From assembly GCF_018881715.1 (NCBI RefSeq), contig NZ_JACVPW010000001.1, forward strand, positions 645,337 to 709,336: DNA of 64,000 bases, written 5' to 3'. The translations under genes were made by a program, and so were the position numbers. The notes below the pieces were generated by a model, which saw only the letters and a program-made list of their open reading frames with translations, made no database searches and was not told the origin of the DNA. This DNA is from Polynucleobacter parvulilacunae (lineage in GTDB: Bacteria; Pseudomonadota; Gammaproteobacteria; Burkholderiales; Burkholderiaceae). Below, piece after piece: positions 18,396 through 28,962 of this stretch (its first letter is position 1; every line of letters starts with the position of its first letter).

Positions 18396-20024
18396 ATGTT
18401 GATCTTAGAAAACACCTTTGCAAATTCAGCCTTTATGGCTGATGAAGGCTATCAAGCGCCATCCCGATTCCTGATATTGGGCTTAGGTGAATCTGGAGTC
18501 GCTATGGCAAAGTGGTGTCTACGTAATGGTGCGCAGGTACGTTTAGCTGACACTCGTGATCAAACAACATTTACCGAGCGTCAAAACGCTTGGCTTGAGG
18601 AGTTAAAGATTGCTGGATTAAAGGATATTTGTTTTGGTCCTTTGAGTGATGACTTGCTTAAAAATATCGATGTGATTGGTATTAGCCCAGGCCTATCGCC
18701 GCTACAAGAGCCAATGCAGTCCTTTTTGGCTAATGCTGAGCAAGCTGAAATCGATGTTTGGAGCGAGATTGAGTTTTTTGCTCGAGCCATTTCTGCTTTA
18801 GACCGTATGGCTAAAAATGAAGAGCAAGCGTCAGGCTATGCCACTGCAGTATTGGCAATAACTGGTACCAATGGCAAAACAACTACTACTGCATTAACTG
18901 GTCAACTCTGCGAACGCGCTGGCAAGAAAGTTGCTGTTGCAGGAAACATCAGCCCTGCTGCCTTAGAAAAGTTAATGAGCTGTTTAGATACGGCAGATCA
19001 AGTTGTCGATATGCCCGATGTATGGGTGTTGGAGTTATCAAGCTTCCAACTAGTCTATACACATACATTTAATGCTACAGCCGCAACCGTGCTGAATATT
19101 ACTCAAGACCATCTAGATTGGCATGGCGATATGCAGGCATATGCAGATGCTAAGTCAAGAATATTTGGTGCCGATACGGTGTGCATTCTGAATCGTGATG
19201 ACTCTTTGGTTATGAATTTGCTTTCTGAGGCACAAAAGGCGGAGAAGTCTATTGTGACTTTTGGCTCTAATCGCCCTGATGAGCAAGGCGCTTTTGGTAT
19301 TGAGCATGATTTGCGTGCAGGTGGAATTGATTGGCTGGTGTGGGCTGAAGTGGATGAGGATGTTGAGCCTAAACCTAAGCGTCGCCGTAAGTCTGCCGCC
19401 GTTGAGGAAGATGAGCCGTTGCGACTTAAGCGTTTGATTCCAGCAGATGCCTTAAGAATCCGGGGTCGCCACAATGCATTAAACGCATTGGCGGCACTTG
19501 CACTAGCCCGTGCCGCTAATTTGCCACTGAACGCGCTCTTACATGGCTTGCGCGATTACCACGGTGAACCGCATCGCGTGCAAAGTATTGCCATTGTGAA
19601 AGACGTTGAGTATGTTGATGACAGTAAGGGTACTAATGTGGGTGCAACCGTCGCGGCATTAAATGGCCTTGGCAGCAATGAATCTGGAAAACGAATTTGG
19701 TTAATTGCTGGCGGCGAGGGCAAGGGGCAGGATTTCAGTCCATTGCGTGAGCCAGCCCTACGTTTTGTTAAAGGTGCTTTCTTAATCGGTAAAGATGGCG
19801 CTGCAATTGGTGAGGCTCTAGGTTCTGGTATTCATAGTACAAATTGTGGAGATTTGAAATCTGCTGTTCAGGCTGCAGCATCAAAAGCGATCTCTGGAGA
19901 TTTGGTTTTACTTTCTCCAGCGTGTGCAAGCCTAGATCAGTTCCGAGACTATATGGAGCGCGCTCAAGTATTTGCGGCAGAAGTTGAAGAATTGGGAATG
20001 CAATTTGAAGGAGTTCAGGTATGA
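18396..20024 (+). CDS. murD: UDP-N-acetylmuramoylalanine--D-glutamate ligase with a charged insertion
   Basis: MurD adds D-Glu to UDP-MurNAc-L-Ala. The Rossmann start FLILGLGESGVAMAKW (about 24-39), P-loop LAITGTNGKTTTTALTGQL (about 150-168), LELSSFQLVYT, LNITQDHLDWHGDM, INGRHNALN-like RIRGRHNALNALAAL and VDDSKGTNVGAT are all present. At 542 residues it is clearly longer than the roughly 440 of the E. coli enzyme: there is extra sequence in the region around residues 120-145 and a highly charged insert at about 315-348 with EVDEDVEPKPKRRRKSAA. The catalytic core looks intact. Ends in an ATGA overlap with ftsW. Confidence 0.96.
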   Translation: MLILENTFANSAFMADEGYQAPSRFLILGLGESGVAMAKWCLRNGAQVRLADTRDQTTFTERQNAWLEELKIAGLKDICFGPLSDDLLKNIDVIGISPGLSPLQEPMQSFLANAEQAEIDVWSEIEFFARAISALDRMAKNEEQASGYATAVLAITGTNGKTTTTALTGQLCERAGKKVAVAGNISPAALEKLMSCLDTADQVVDMPDVWVLELSSFQLVYTHTFNATAATVLNITQDHLDWHGDMQAYADAKSRIFGADTVCILNRDDSLVMNLLSEAQKAEKSIVTFGSNRPDEQGAFGIEHDLRAGGIDWLVWAEVDEDVEPKPKRRRKSAAVEEDEPLRLKRLIPADALRIRGRHNALNALAALALARAANLPLNALLHGLRDYHGEPHRVQSIAIVKDVEYVDDSKGTNVGATVAALNGLGSNESGKRIWLIAGGEGKGQDFSPLREPALRFVKGAFLIGKDGAAIGEALGSGIHSTNCGDLKSAVQAAASKAISGDLVLLSPACASLDQFRDYMERAQVFAAEVEELGMQFEGVQV

Positions 20025-21292
20025 ACTTAAAAGAAAAATTATTTCCTGAAAATCGCCTCGGACTAAATCGCTTCTGGAATTTTTCCCGTGGCGGAATTGA
20101 TAACTTCCGCACTGGCTTGCGTGATGCAGTATCGGGTGTCGAACAAACCCGTTCACGCATGATGGACTACGACCAGTTACTTGTATGGGCAGTTCTCTCT
20201 CTGATGTTGATTGGTTTGGTAATGGTGTACTCCGCCTCCATTACTCTGGCTGATGGTCCTAAGTACGCTAATTACAGCAGCAACTTTTTCCTTATTCGCC
20301 ATGTCATATCTTTGGTGATTGCAATTGGGGTTGGTATTTGGGCGTTCAAGATTCCGACTAAAGTTTGGGATCGCTACTCACCAGTGATTTTCGGATTTAC
20401 TGTTTTATTGCTCATCGCCGTATTAATTCCTGGAGTAGGTAAGGGCGTGAATGGCGCTAAGCGCTGGATTCCGCTTGGCTTAATGAACTTCCAACCTTCC
20501 GAACTGATGAAATTTGCTGCCGTGATCTTTGCGGCGAGCTACACCGTTCAGCGCCAAGAATATCTCCACTCTTTTGTTAAGGGCATGCTGCCTATGGGCA
20601 TTGCTGTTGCTCTAGTTGGTGGCTTGCTTATGGCTGAACCAGACATGGGTGCATTCGTAGTGGTTGCTTTGATTGCATTCGGCATTCTCTTTTTAGGCGG
20701 TATCAACGCTAAATTATTTGGCGGCTTGATTCTGGTTGGTTTGATGAGTGGTGCAACCATGATTGCGCTGTCTCCGTTTCGTCGCGGACGTATGTTGGCT
20801 TTTATGGACCCATGGCAAGTGGATAACGCTGCTAATAAGGGTTATCAGTTGACTCACTCACTTATGGCATTCGGTCGAGGTGAGTGGTTTGGTTTGGGTC
20901 TTGGCGGTAGTGTCGAAAAATTGCACTACTTACCAGAAGCGCACACCGACTTCATCATGGCTGTGATTGGTGAAGAGTTGGGCTTTGTTGGTGTAGTTGT
21001 CATGATCTTCTTGTTTTATTGGATCGTACGTCGTGCTTTCTTAATTGGCCGCACTGCCTTGCAGTTAGATCGTAGCTTTGCAGGTCTTGCCGCTAAAGGT
21101 GTCGCCATTTGGATTGGTTGGCAAGCCTTTATCAATATGGGCGTGAACCTCGGCCTTCTTCCAACCAAAGGCCTGACTTTGCCATTGGTGAGTTATGGCG
21201 GTTCTGGAATTTTGATGAATGCAGTTGCTGTAGCAATGTTGCTACGCATTGATTTTGAAAATCGTATTCTCATGCGTGGAGGGAAGCTTTGA
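20021..21292 (+). CDS. ftsW: Septal peptidoglycan glycosyltransferase FtsW
   Basis: FtsW is a SEDS-family polytopic protein that polymerises lipid II at the septum with FtsI. The 423-residue protein has a 50-residue cytoplasmic N-terminus, about 10 membrane helices, FQPSELMKFAAVIFAA near residue 160, EPDMGAFVVV, and the large loop with LGGSVEKLHYLPEAHTDFI followed by MAVIGEELGFVG, all SEDS signatures including the catalytic Asp region. NMGVNLGLLPTKGLTLPLVSYGGSG near the C-terminus is also typical. Overlaps murD by 4 and murG by 4 bases. Confidence 0.97.
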   Translation: MNLKEKLFPENRLGLNRFWNFSRGGIDNFRTGLRDAVSGVEQTRSRMMDYDQLLVWAVLSLMLIGLVMVYSASITLADGPKYANYSSNFFLIRHVISLVIAIGVGIWAFKIPTKVWDRYSPVIFGFTVLLLIAVLIPGVGKGVNGAKRWIPLGLMNFQPSELMKFAAVIFAASYTVQRQEYLHSFVKGMLPMGIAVALVGGLLMAEPDMGAFVVVALIAFGILFLGGINAKLFGGLILVGLMSGATMIALSPFRRGRMLAFMDPWQVDNAANKGYQLTHSLMAFGRGEWFGLGLGGSVEKLHYLPEAHTDFIMAVIGEELGFVGVVVMIFLFYWIVRRAFLIGRTALQLDRSFAGLAAKGVAIWIGWQAFINMGVNLGLLPTKGLTLPLVSYGGSGILMNAVAVAMLLRIDFENRILMRGGKL

Positions 21293-22362
21293 CAAAACCC
21301 TCAATTCTGGTGATGGCTGGCGGTACTGGTGGGCATATCTTCCCAGGGCTTGCTGTTGCCGAATATTTGCGAATTTGCGGTTGGAAGGTCTCTTGGTTGG
21401 GTAACCAAGCAGGCATGGAGTATCGCCTTGTGAAGTCTTGTGATTTTCCATTCGAGGCAGTGGAGTTTGGCGGTCTGCGCGGTAAGGGATTAAAAGCAAA
21501 GTTGATGCTACCTATCAACCTTATGCGTGCATGTGTCCAAAGCTGGAAGATTATGCGCCGTGTAAAACCTAATGTGGTTTTGGGTATGGGTGGATACATT
21601 ACCTTTCCAGGCGGATTGGTGACCAAGTTCTTAAAGCGCCCATTAGTTTTGCATGAGGCAAATTCAGTTGCGGGTAGCGCTAATCGTGCCTTAAGCAAAA
21701 TTGCGATGCGTACTCTTACTGGATTCCCAGATACGATGGCAAACGCAGAGTGGGTAGGCAATCCTATTCGCGAAGAGTTTGATCACATGCTTGCGCCTGC
21801 AGCTCGCTATGACCAGCGTCAAGGTCCACTTTCAATCTTGGTGGTGGGTGGAAGTCTTGGTGCGGCGGCTTTAAATGAAAATATTCCCGCTGCATTGGCA
21901 TTGATCCTGGCGGAGTCGCGTCCCCAAGTGATTCATCAGGCGGGCGATAAGCATTTAGCGGATCTGCAAAAGCGGTATGCCGACGCGGGGGTAAAAGCAG
22001 ATATTCGCCCGTTTATTGATGACATGCCGGTAGCGTATTCACAGGCAGATTTGGTAATTTGCCGTTCGGGCGCTATGACAGTTTCTGAAATTGCTGCTTG
22101 CGGTGTCGCTTCTTGTCTGATTCCTTTTCCTCATGCGATTGATGACCATCAGACTGCGAATGCAAAATTCTTATCAGATGCAAAAGCAGCCGTTTTATTG
22201 CCACAGCCATTTCTCAACCCACAAGATTTGGCATTGATGATTCAAAACTTCAATCGTGAAGAACTGAAAGAGATGGCATTAAGAGCGCATGCTTTAGCTA
22301 AGCCACACGCTACTCAGCGAGTGGCCGAAGTGTGCGCAGACTGTGCGGGAGTAGGTATATGA
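21289..22362 (+). CDS. murG: Undecaprenyldiphospho-muramoylpentapeptide beta-N-acetylglucosaminyltransferase
   Basis: MurG adds GlcNAc to lipid I to give lipid II on the inner face of the membrane. The 357-residue GT-B enzyme opens with [20 protein letters not shown], then [40 protein letters not shown], and in the C-terminal domain [33 protein letters not shown] and [17 protein letters not shown], the UDP-GlcNAc site. The start codon is TTG at 21289 overlapping the ftsW stop; no ATG fits before the glycine loop. Confidence 0.97.
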   Translation: MTKPSILVMAGGTGGHIFPGLAVAEYLRICGWKVSWLGNQAGMEYRLVKSCDFPFEAVEFGGLRGKGLKAKLMLPINLMRACVQSWKIMRRVKPNVVLGMGGYITFPGGLVTKFLKRPLVLHEANSVAGSANRALSKIAMRTLTGFPDTMANAEWVGNPIREEFDHMLAPAARYDQRQGPLSILVVGGSLGAAALNENIPAALALILAESRPQVIHQAGDKHLADLQKRYADAGVKADIRPFIDDMPVAYSQADLVICRSGAMTVSEIAACGVASCLIPFPHAIDDHQTANAKFLSDAKAAVLLPQPFLNPQDLALMIQNFNREELKEMALRAHALAKPHATQRVAEVCADCAGVGI

Positions 22363-23795
22363 AGCATATTGTTCAGCAAATTCACTTCATCGGAATCGGT
22401 GGCGCTGGCATGAGTGGTATCGCTGAAGTACTGCTTAACTTGGGTTATCAAGTTTCTGGGTCAGATCTTGCCGATGGTGTAGTTACCAAGCGCCTTAGAG
22501 AGTTGGGTGCGGTAATTCATATTGGGCATGATCCTAAAAATATTGGCACTGCTGAAGCGGTAGTGATATCCACGGCTGTTGCCGGTAATAATCCTGAGGT
22601 CCTGGCTGCACGCGCAGCGAAGGTTCCGGTTATCCAGCGTGCAGTGATGCTGGGTGAGTTAATGCGTCTTAAGCAAGGTATTGCAATTGCTGGCACACAT
22701 GGCAAAACAACAACTACTAGCTTGGTTGCATCGGTATTGGCTGAGGGCGGTCTAGATCCTACTTTTGTGATTGGCGGCAAGCTTAATTCTGCAGGCGCCA
22801 ATGCGCGCTTGGGGCGTGGTGACTTTATTGTCGTTGAGGCAGATGAGTCAGATGCCTCTTTCTTACAGCTATTTCCGGCCATGGAAGTGGTAACCAATAT
22901 TGATGCCGATCATATGGATACCTATCAGCACGATATGGCGCGCTTAAAGCAAGCATTTGTGCAATTCATTCAACGTATGCCATTTTATGGCGTAGCGGTA
23001 CTTTGTATTGATGACGCAAATGTGCGTGACATCGTTCCATTTGTATCTCAGCCAGTACTTCGCTATGGCTTATCAGAGGATGCCGATATTCGCGCAAGCA
23101 ATGTTCGTGCGGACGGTACGCAGATGCACTTCACGGTTGATCGTCGCACGGTACGCAGACACGGTAATAAGCCTGGCCCATTAAATGTCACACTAAATTT
23201 GCCTGGCTTACATAACGTGCGTAATGCTTTGGCTGCAATTGGTATAGCGACAGAGTTGGGTGTGGGTGATGAAGCCATTACCAAGGCGCTCTCTGAGTTT
23301 GGCGGTGTCGGCCGTCGCTTCCAGCGTTACGGTGAGATTTCGCTGGCATCTGGTGGTAGCTTCACCTTGATTGATGACTACGGTCACCACCCAGTAGAAA
23401 TGGCGGCAACCTTAGCTGCGGCTAGAGGTGCTTATCCAGATCGCCGTCTCGTTTTGGCATTCCAACCACATCGCTTTACAAGAACACGTGATTGTTTTGG
23501 TGAGTTTGTACAGGTACTCAAAAATTTTGATGCATTGGTGTTGACCGATGTGTATCCAGCAGGCGAAGCAAAGATACCGGGAGCAGATAGCAAGAGCTTG
23601 ATGAAAGCGGCTATTGCCGAGGATAAGAATTCCAAAGCTTTATTAAATACAAGCGCAGTTGCTTATGCTGCAAACGTAGCCGAGATGCCAGAAAAATTAA
23701 GTCAAGTTTTAAAAGATGGGGATGTATTAATTACGATGGGTGCAGGATCAATTTCTGCTTTGCCACATACATTGTCGGAGGCAAAGCATGTCTAA
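22359..23795 (+). CDS. murC: UDP-N-acetylmuramate--L-alanine ligase
   Basis: MurC attaches L-Ala to UDP-MurNAc, the first amino acid of the stem peptide. Starting at ATG 22359 (ATGA overlap with murG) the protein has 478 residues: [18 protein letters not shown] at the N-terminus binds [22 protein letters not shown] (about 108-126) is the P-loop, [12 protein letters not shown] and [14 protein letters not shown] follow, then [15 protein letters not shown] and [14 protein letters not shown] with the C-terminal domain. A longer frame from 22332 exists but the ATG at 22359 abuts the fold exactly. The end overlaps ddlB by 8 bases. Confidence 0.97.
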   Translation: MKHIVQQIHFIGIGGAGMSGIAEVLLNLGYQVSGSDLADGVVTKRLRELGAVIHIGHDPKNIGTAEAVVISTAVAGNNPEVLAARAAKVPVIQRAVMLGELMRLKQGIAIAGTHGKTTTTSLVASVLAEGGLDPTFVIGGKLNSAGANARLGRGDFIVVEADESDASFLQLFPAMEVVTNIDADHMDTYQHDMARLKQAFVQFIQRMPFYGVAVLCIDDANVRDIVPFVSQPVLRYGLSEDADIRASNVRADGTQMHFTVDRRTVRRHGNKPGPLNVTLNLPGLHNVRNALAAIGIATELGVGDEAITKALSEFGGVGRRFQRYGEISLASGGSFTLIDDYGHHPVEMAATLAAARGAYPDRRLVLAFQPHRFTRTRDCFGEFVQVLKNFDALVLTDVYPAGEAKIPGADSKSLMKAAIAEDKNSKALLNTSAVAYAANVAEMPEKLSQVLKDGDVLITMGAGSISALPHTLSEAKHV

Positions 23796-24801
23796 GGTGG
23801 GTGCTAATTTGAGCTCCTGGGGCGATCGCGTGAAGACTAGCTTAGCTAGCTTGGATCTCAAGTCATTAGGTCGCGTTGGTGTATTGCTAGGCGGTAAATC
23901 TGGAGAGAGGGAAATTTCCCTCATGTCAGGGAATGGCGTATTAGAGGCTTTACGTGCAAAAGGTGTTGATGCACACGCTTTCGATACAGGTTTGCGTTGT
24001 CCTACAGAATTGGCAAAAGAAAATTTCGATCGTATCTTTATTTCTTTGCACGGTCGTTTTGGTGAGGATGGAACCATTCAGGGTTTATTGGAATTATTGG
24101 GCCTGCCATATACGGGCAGTGGTGTATTGGCATCTGCTTTAGCAATCGATAAGATTGTTACCAAGCAAGTTTGGATTAGTAACGGACTTGCAACTCCTGA
24201 ATATGAAGAGTTAACTGCCGATAGCGATTGGAATGCGGTCGTAAAACATTTAGGTTTGCCTTTAATAGTCAAGCCAGCCCATGAGGGTTCTTCCTTAGGT
24301 TTAACCAAGGTGAAATCAGTAGATGAGCTGCCGGCCGCCTATAAGCTTGCTGCAGGCTTGGATAAAAAAGTGATCGCAGAAACTTGCATCATTGGTGACG
24401 AATTAACCTGCCCATTAGTTGGTCAAGGTAAAACAGCTGAAGCTTTACCGGTAATTAAAATTATTCCACCACAAGCAAATTACGATTTTCATAATAAGTA
24501 CTTCTCTGATGAAACTCAGTATTTATGCCCAACTGGACTTGCGCCTGAAGTCAATGCTGCCGTCCAGGAATTAGCTCTGGCTGCCTATAAAGCCTTGGGC
24601 TGCCGTACGTGGGGTCGTGCTGATGTGATGCTAGATCAAAAAACAGGCAAGCCTTATTTGCTGGAGATGAATACTTCCCCCGGTATGACATCTCACTCTT
24701 TAGTGCCAATGGCTGCAAAGGCGGCTGGTATTGAGTATGCGGACTTGGTGCTGTGGTTACTTAGTCAAACATTGCAGCAAAAAGAGGGCGCTTCTGCATG
24801 A
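23788..24801 (+). CDS. ddlB: D-alanine--D-alanine ligase
   Basis: Ddl makes the D-Ala-D-Ala dipeptide used by MurF. The 337-residue ATP-grasp protein contains [21 protein letters not shown] near residue 30, [20 protein letters not shown], the binding loop [33 protein letters not shown], and [16 protein letters not shown] with the Mg-binding Glu and Asn. The ATG at 23788 ([11 protein letters not shown]) is chosen; the frame stays open upstream to 23740 but that lies within murC. An N-terminal extension of about 25 residues precedes the fold. ATGA overlap with ftsQ. Confidence 0.96.
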   Translation: MSKVGANLSSWGDRVKTSLASLDLKSLGRVGVLLGGKSGEREISLMSGNGVLEALRAKGVDAHAFDTGLRCPTELAKENFDRIFISLHGRFGEDGTIQGLLELLGLPYTGSGVLASALAIDKIVTKQVWISNGLATPEYEELTADSDWNAVVKHLGLPLIVKPAHEGSSLGLTKVKSVDELPAAYKLAAGLDKKVIAETCIIGDELTCPLVGQGKTAEALPVIKIIPPQANYDFHNKYFSDETQYLCPTGLAPEVNAAVQELALAAYKALGCRTWGRADVMLDQKTGKPYLLEMNTSPGMTSHSLVPMAAKAAGIEYADLVLWLLSQTLQQKEGASA

Positions 24802-25652
24802 GTAACTTCATGGATCGTTTCGGCGAAATCTTCTCGATGCTGATGGCTCCACTTTGGAATCATTCAGATCGTATGGAGAAGTTGAGTCGTTTCTTGATCC
24901 GTTGCTTTGTGGTGATGTTGGTCATCGGTATTTTGGTTTGGCTGAGTCAGCGCCCAGTATTTGCTTTGAAACAAATTCAAATTGAGCCAGTTGCTGGACA
25001 AACTTTGAAACATATTAATAAGCCTATTGTTAAGCAGCAGGTCTTGGAAACAGTGCAAGGAAATTTCTTCAGTGTTCGCCTAGAAGATGTGAAGCGTGGT
25101 TTTGAAAGCATGCCTTGGGTACGTCACGCCAATGTGCGTCGAGTTTGGCCAAATGGTCTAGTAGTCAGCATTGAAGAGCAAAAGCCTTTTGGAACATGGG
25201 GCGGTGCTGATAGCCATACCCTCATGAATACCCATGGCGAACTCTTTACTGGGCGCGTATCAGAGGTAGGCGACGATGTGCGTCTTGTGGATTTCTCTGG
25301 CCCTGCAGATGCTGGCAAGGAAGTCATGAGTCTTTTTGAAAAAGCCAATAATTGGTTTAAGCCTTGGGGGGCTGAAGTAACAAGCTTAGCCCTTACGGAG
25401 CGATATGCATGGCATGTCAGGCTTTCGAATGGCATGAAGGTTGAGTTTGGGCGTGATGAAGAAAGCTCCGATAAAAATTTAACGGAAGAGCGTGTGGCGC
25501 GTTTATTTAAATACTGGCCACAAGTACAAGAGAAGTGGGCGAATCGAGTGGATGCAGTCGATTTGCGCTATGCAAATGGTTTCGCAGTTCATCTTGCTTC
25601 TGCAAGTTTGAAAAAGAATGAAGTAGACGGCAAAAAAAGTGAGCTGAAGTAA
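24798..25652 (+). CDS. ftsQ: Cell division protein FtsQ
   Basis: FtsQ is the bitopic hub of the FtsQLB divisome complex. The 284-residue protein has a cytoplasmic N-terminus of about 30 residues, one membrane helix ([18 protein letters not shown], about 32-50), a POTRA domain beginning [13 protein letters not shown] and a beta domain with [23 protein letters not shown], the best conserved FtsQ segment, and [12 protein letters not shown] near the end. The acidic/basic tail after residue 265 is not conserved. Sits between ddlB and ftsA as usual. Confidence 0.95.
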   Translation: MSNFMDRFGEIFSMLMAPLWNHSDRMEKLSRFLIRCFVVMLVIGILVWLSQRPVFALKQIQIEPVAGQTLKHINKPIVKQQVLETVQGNFFSVRLEDVKRGFESMPWVRHANVRRVWPNGLVVSIEEQKPFGTWGGADSHTLMNTHGELFTGRVSEVGDDVRLVDFSGPADAGKEVMSLFEKANNWFKPWGAEVTSLALTERYAWHVRLSNGMKVEFGRDEESSDKNLTEERVARLFKYWPQVQEKWANRVDAVDLRYANGFAVHLASASLKKNEVDGKKSELK

Positions 25653-25664
25653 TGAGGAATGGTA

Positions 25665-26894
25665 ATGAGTAAAGATAATCGCGATATTTTGGTTGGTTTG
25701 GATATTGGAACTTCCAAGGTTGTTGCCTTGGTTGCTGAATTAGCTCCTGATGGTCAATTCAACGTAGTTGGTGTTGGCCAAACCGCTTCCAAAGGCTTAA
25801 AGAAGGGTGTTGTAGTCAATATCGAGGCAACTGTTCAGTCTATTCAGAAGGCGCTTGAAGAGGCTGAAGTTATGGCAGATCGCCAGATCGTGCAAGTGTT
25901 TACGGGTATTGCGGGTAATCACATTGTGAGTTTTAACTCGAGCGGTATGGTGGCTATTCGCGATAAAGAGGTTGGCTCTGGAGATGTAGAGCGTGTGCTG
26001 GAGACCGCAAAAGCAATCAATATTCCAACTGATCAGCAGATTTTGCACATTCTCGTTCAAGAATTCATTATTGATGGACAAGAAGATGTACGTGAGCCAA
26101 TCGGTATGAGTGGCTTACGTTTAGAGGTGAAGGTACACATTGTTACTGGCGCTGTCAGCGCCGCACAAAATATTGTGAAGTGTGTACGCCGTTGTGGTCT
26201 CGAAGTGAATGACTTGATATTGCAGCCTTTGGCCTCAAGCTTAGCGGTGTTAACCGAAGATGAAAAAGAGCTTGGCGTCGTATTGGTTGATATTGGTGGC
26301 GGGACAACCGATATCGCTATTTACTGTCAGGGCTCTATTCGGCATACCGCCGTTATTCCTATTGCAGGTGATCAAATTACCAATGACATTGCGATGGCAT
26401 TGCGTACGCCAACGATTGATGCAGAGGATCTGAAGATTGCACATGGCATTGCCCGTCAAGAGATGGCCGATCCAACTGCAATGATCGATGTTCCTGGGGT
26501 TGGTGATCGTGAGCCGCGACCAATGTCTAAGCAAGCGCTAGCAGCAGTCATTGAGCCTCGTGTGGAAGAGTTATTTACTTTAGTCAGGGGTGTCGTTCGT
26601 GACTCCGGTTATGAAGATATGGTTTCTTCTGGAATCGTTTTAACGGGTGGCACCGCATTAATGCCGGGCATGGTGGAGTTGGCTGAGCAAGTCTTCTTGC
26701 GACCAGCTCGCATTGGTACGCCTGAATACCGTGGACATTTGCATGAAGTTTTGCGTAGTCCTAGATATGCCACCAGCATTGGTTTGTTGATGGAAGGTCA
26801 AGCGCAGTTATTGCGTGGCCGTCGCGTTTCTCAATCAGGCGCGTTACAGGGTGTGATCTCGCGCATGAAGGAATGGTTTGCAGGAAATTTTTAA
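25665..26894 (+). CDS. ftsA: Cell division protein FtsA
   Basis: FtsA is the actin-like protein that anchors FtsZ to the membrane and recruits the divisome. From ATG 25665 it has 409 residues: ILVGLDIGTSKVVALVAEL (phosphate 1 loop), a 1C subdomain with GNHIVSFNSSGMVAIRDKEV, VLVDIGGGTTDIAIY (phosphate 2), SGIVLTGGTALMPGM (adenosine motif) and a C-terminal amphipathic membrane-targeting helix GVISRMKEWFAGNF. GAGG at 25654-25657 is 7 bases before 25665 but only one base before the in-frame ATG at 25659, which decides the start. Confidence 0.97.
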   Translation: MSKDNRDILVGLDIGTSKVVALVAELAPDGQFNVVGVGQTASKGLKKGVVVNIEATVQSIQKALEEAEVMADRQIVQVFTGIAGNHIVSFNSSGMVAIRDKEVGSGDVERVLETAKAINIPTDQQILHILVQEFIIDGQEDVREPIGMSGLRLEVKVHIVTGAVSAAQNIVKCVRRCGLEVNDLILQPLASSLAVLTEDEKELGVVLVDIGGGTTDIAIYCQGSIRHTAVIPIAGDQITNDIAMALRTPTIDAEDLKIAHGIARQEMADPTAMIDVPGVGDREPRPMSKQALAAVIEPRVEELFTLVRGVVRDSGYEDMVSSGIVLTGGTALMPGMVELAEQVFLRPARIGTPEYRGHLHEVLRSPRYATSIGLLMEGQAQLLRGRRVSQSGALQGVISRMKEWFAGNF

Positions 26895-26959
26895 GCAATT
26901 TTTTTAATTAAGTTTTTTTCGTCGTCGTCAACGTAGTACGTATTTACCTAGGAGGGTAT

Positions 26960-28300
26960 ATGGAATTTGAAATGTTAGATCAAGAAACAGCTGGCAAAAC
27001 CATTATTAAAGTGGTTGGAGTCGGTGGCGCTGGTGGTAATGCTGTCCAGCACATGATCCGTCGTGGTGTTAACGGCGTAGAGTTTATTTGCATGAACACC
27101 GATGCTGGCGCTTTACAGCGTTCTGAGGCATCTGTGAATTTGCAACTAGGCTCTAGCGGATTAGGTGCTGGCGCTAAACCAGAAATCGGTGCAGCCTCAG
27201 CTGAGGAAGCACGTGCTCGTATTGCAGATACATTGCAAGGTGCGCATATGGTGTTCATCACCGCAGGTATGGGTGGCGGCACTGGAACTGGTGCAGCTCC
27301 AATCGTGGCTCAAGTGGCCAAGGAAATGGGCATCCTTACTGTTGGCGTAATCAGTAAGCCATTTGATTTTGAGGGCGTGAAGCGTTTGAAGGTTGCTGAG
27401 AACGGTGCGGCAGAACTCGAATCGTATGTAGATTCACTGATTGTTGTGCTCAACGAGAAACTCTTTGAAGTGATGGGTGAAGATGCTGAGTTCGACAAAG
27501 CATTTGCTTGCGCGGATGACGTGTTGCATAACGCTGTTTCTGGCATCGCAGAAATCATCAATGTTCAAGGTTTGATTAACGTTGACTTTGAGGACGTGAA
27601 GACAGTTATGGGTGAGCAAGGCAAAGCCATGATGGGAACAGCAACTGTTTCTGGTATGGATCGCGCACGCTTAGCTGCTGAAGCTGCAGTTGCTTCACCA
27701 TTGCTCGAGGGTGTGGATTTGTCTGGCGCACGTGGCGTATTAGTGAATATTACTGCCAGCCGTTCATTGAAGTTATCTGAGACTCGCGAAGTCATGGCTG
27801 CAATTCGTGGCTATGCTGCCGATGATGCAACTGTGATTTTCGGTACCGTGTATGACGAGAGTCTGGGTGATGCATTGCGCGTAACTGTTGTAGCCACTGG
27901 CCTGAACAATCCGCAAGCTCGTAAAAATAACCAGCCTGAAGTAGTTTGGAGACAAGCTACTGGTACGCATGATGCAATGCCAACAATGGCAGATCTCAAC
28001 AGCTTTGCTCCAGCTAGTGCATCAGCCGCTATCAGCAGAGTGAGTTTGGATTCTGCTTTAAGTACTAGCGCAGGTTTAGCAATGACAGGCGCTGGAAGTG
28101 CTCCAGTAGTTGCGGCTCAACCAGCAAGTACTGGTGTTGACTATAGTCAATATGATTTGCCACGTGTTTTTCGTAGCTCTCGTGAGGCGACTCCTGCGCC
28201 TACATTAGGTGCGGATAGCTCGCCACAGGCTAAATCCATGTTGGATAAAGGGGCTGATTACTATGAAATCCCAGCCTTTTTACGTAAGCAAGCAGATTAA
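26960..28300 (+). CDS. ftsZ: Cell division protein FtsZ
   Basis: FtsZ is the tubulin-like GTPase that forms the Z ring. The 446-residue protein has [18 protein letters not shown], the tubulin signature [21 protein letters not shown] near residue 105, and the T7 region FADVDNAV-like [20 protein letters not shown] with the catalytic aspartates. A long low-complexity linker from about residue 330 leads to the C-terminal peptide [12 protein letters not shown], matching the conserved tail that binds FtsA and ZapD (zapD is at 38.6-39.4 kb). A very strong ribosome-binding site AGGAGGG at 26950-26956 precedes the ATG, consistent with high expression. Confidence 0.98.
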   Translation: MEFEMLDQETAGKTIIKVVGVGGAGGNAVQHMIRRGVNGVEFICMNTDAGALQRSEASVNLQLGSSGLGAGAKPEIGAASAEEARARIADTLQGAHMVFITAGMGGGTGTGAAPIVAQVAKEMGILTVGVISKPFDFEGVKRLKVAENGAAELESYVDSLIVVLNEKLFEVMGEDAEFDKAFACADDVLHNAVSGIAEIINVQGLINVDFEDVKTVMGEQGKAMMGTATVSGMDRARLAAEAAVASPLLEGVDLSGARGVLVNITASRSLKLSETREVMAAIRGYAADDATVIFGTVYDESLGDALRVTVVATGLNNPQARKNNQPEVVWRQATGTHDAMPTMADLNSFAPASASAAISRVSLDSALSTSAGLAMTGAGSAPVVAAQPASTGVDYSQYDLPRVFRSSREATPAPTLGADSSPQAKSMLDKGADYYEIPAFLRKQAD

Positions 28301-28331
28301 TTAACTGCTTAATACAATAGGTAATTGCGAA

Positions 28332-28382
28332 ATGCCAGCGCGGCGCCCCTCCGGACGACGAATCCCGCGCTTGCGTTGGCAT
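28332..28382. other. GC-rich stable hairpin between ftsZ and the peroxiredoxin
   Basis: ATGCCAGCGC at 28332-28341 pairs with GCGTTGGCAT at 28373-28382 (10 pairs, one G-U), and the stem can continue inward as GGCGC with GCGCT with a single bulged base. The segment is conspicuously GC-rich in an otherwise AT-rich 112-base gap. No T run follows on either strand, so it is not a classical intrinsic terminator; it may be a 3' stabilising structure for ftsZ mRNA, a Rho-independent variant, or part of a small RNA. Confidence 0.5.
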
Positions 28383-28412
28383 GCTTACTAACAATTATTT
28401 ATTGGAGATGTC

Positions 28413-28913
28413 ATGATTGCTGTTGGACAAAAATTACCGAACGCTACTCTTTATGAATTTATGAATGAAGAGAGCGAAGGCTGCTCCTTAGGGCCAAATG
28501 CTTTTGAAGTTGAAAAAATTGCAGCTGGAAAAAAGATTGTGTTGTTTGCTTTGCCTGGCGCATTTACTCCGACTTGCTCTGCAAAGCATGTGCCTGGTTA
28601 TGTTGAGCACTACGATGCGATTAAAGCAAAGGGCGTTGATGAGATTTGGTGTGTTTCTGTAAATGATCCATTTGTAATGGGTGCATGGGGACGCGATCAA
28701 AAGGTTGGCAAGAAGATTCGCATGTTAGGTGATGGTAGTGCTGAATTTACCAAAAAGCTTGGCTTGGAGCTGGACTTAATTGCTCGTGGTTTTGGTGTTC
28801 GCTCAGATCGTTATGCCATGATTATTGAGGATGGTATTGTTAAATCATTAGACCGTGAAGCTCCTGGCAAATTTGAAGTCAGTGATGCCACTTCTATTCT
28901 GAAAAAGCTGTAA
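28413..28913 (+). CDS. Peroxiredoxin (Prx5-type)
   Basis: Thiol peroxidase reducing hydrogen and alkyl peroxides. The 166-residue protein belongs to the Prx5/redoxin group: MIAVGQKLPNATLYEFMN, then FALPGAFTPTCSAKHVPGYVEHY with the peroxidatic Cys in PTC(S) at about residue 49, the conserved Thr before it, VNDPFVMGAWG, and LGLELDLIARGFGVRSDRYAM with the active-site Arg. Another Cys occurs in IWCVSVND (about residue 73) and near the N-terminus (EGCSLG). Located between ftsZ and lpxC; ribosome-binding site GGAGA. Confidence 0.93.
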   Translation: MIAVGQKLPNATLYEFMNEESEGCSLGPNAFEVEKIAAGKKIVLFALPGAFTPTCSAKHVPGYVEHYDAIKAKGVDEIWCVSVNDPFVMGAWGRDQKVGKKIRMLGDGSAEFTKKLGLELDLIARGFGVRSDRYAMIIEDGIVKSLDREAPGKFEVSDATSILKKL

Positions 28914-28962
28914 TACGAATTTATTCAATAACTAATACCCCCCTGAATTTAGATATCCAAAT

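Noticed and set aside
28332..28382. The ftsZ downstream hairpin as an intrinsic terminator
   Set aside because: No T run follows the stem on either strand, so it is listed as a structured element only.
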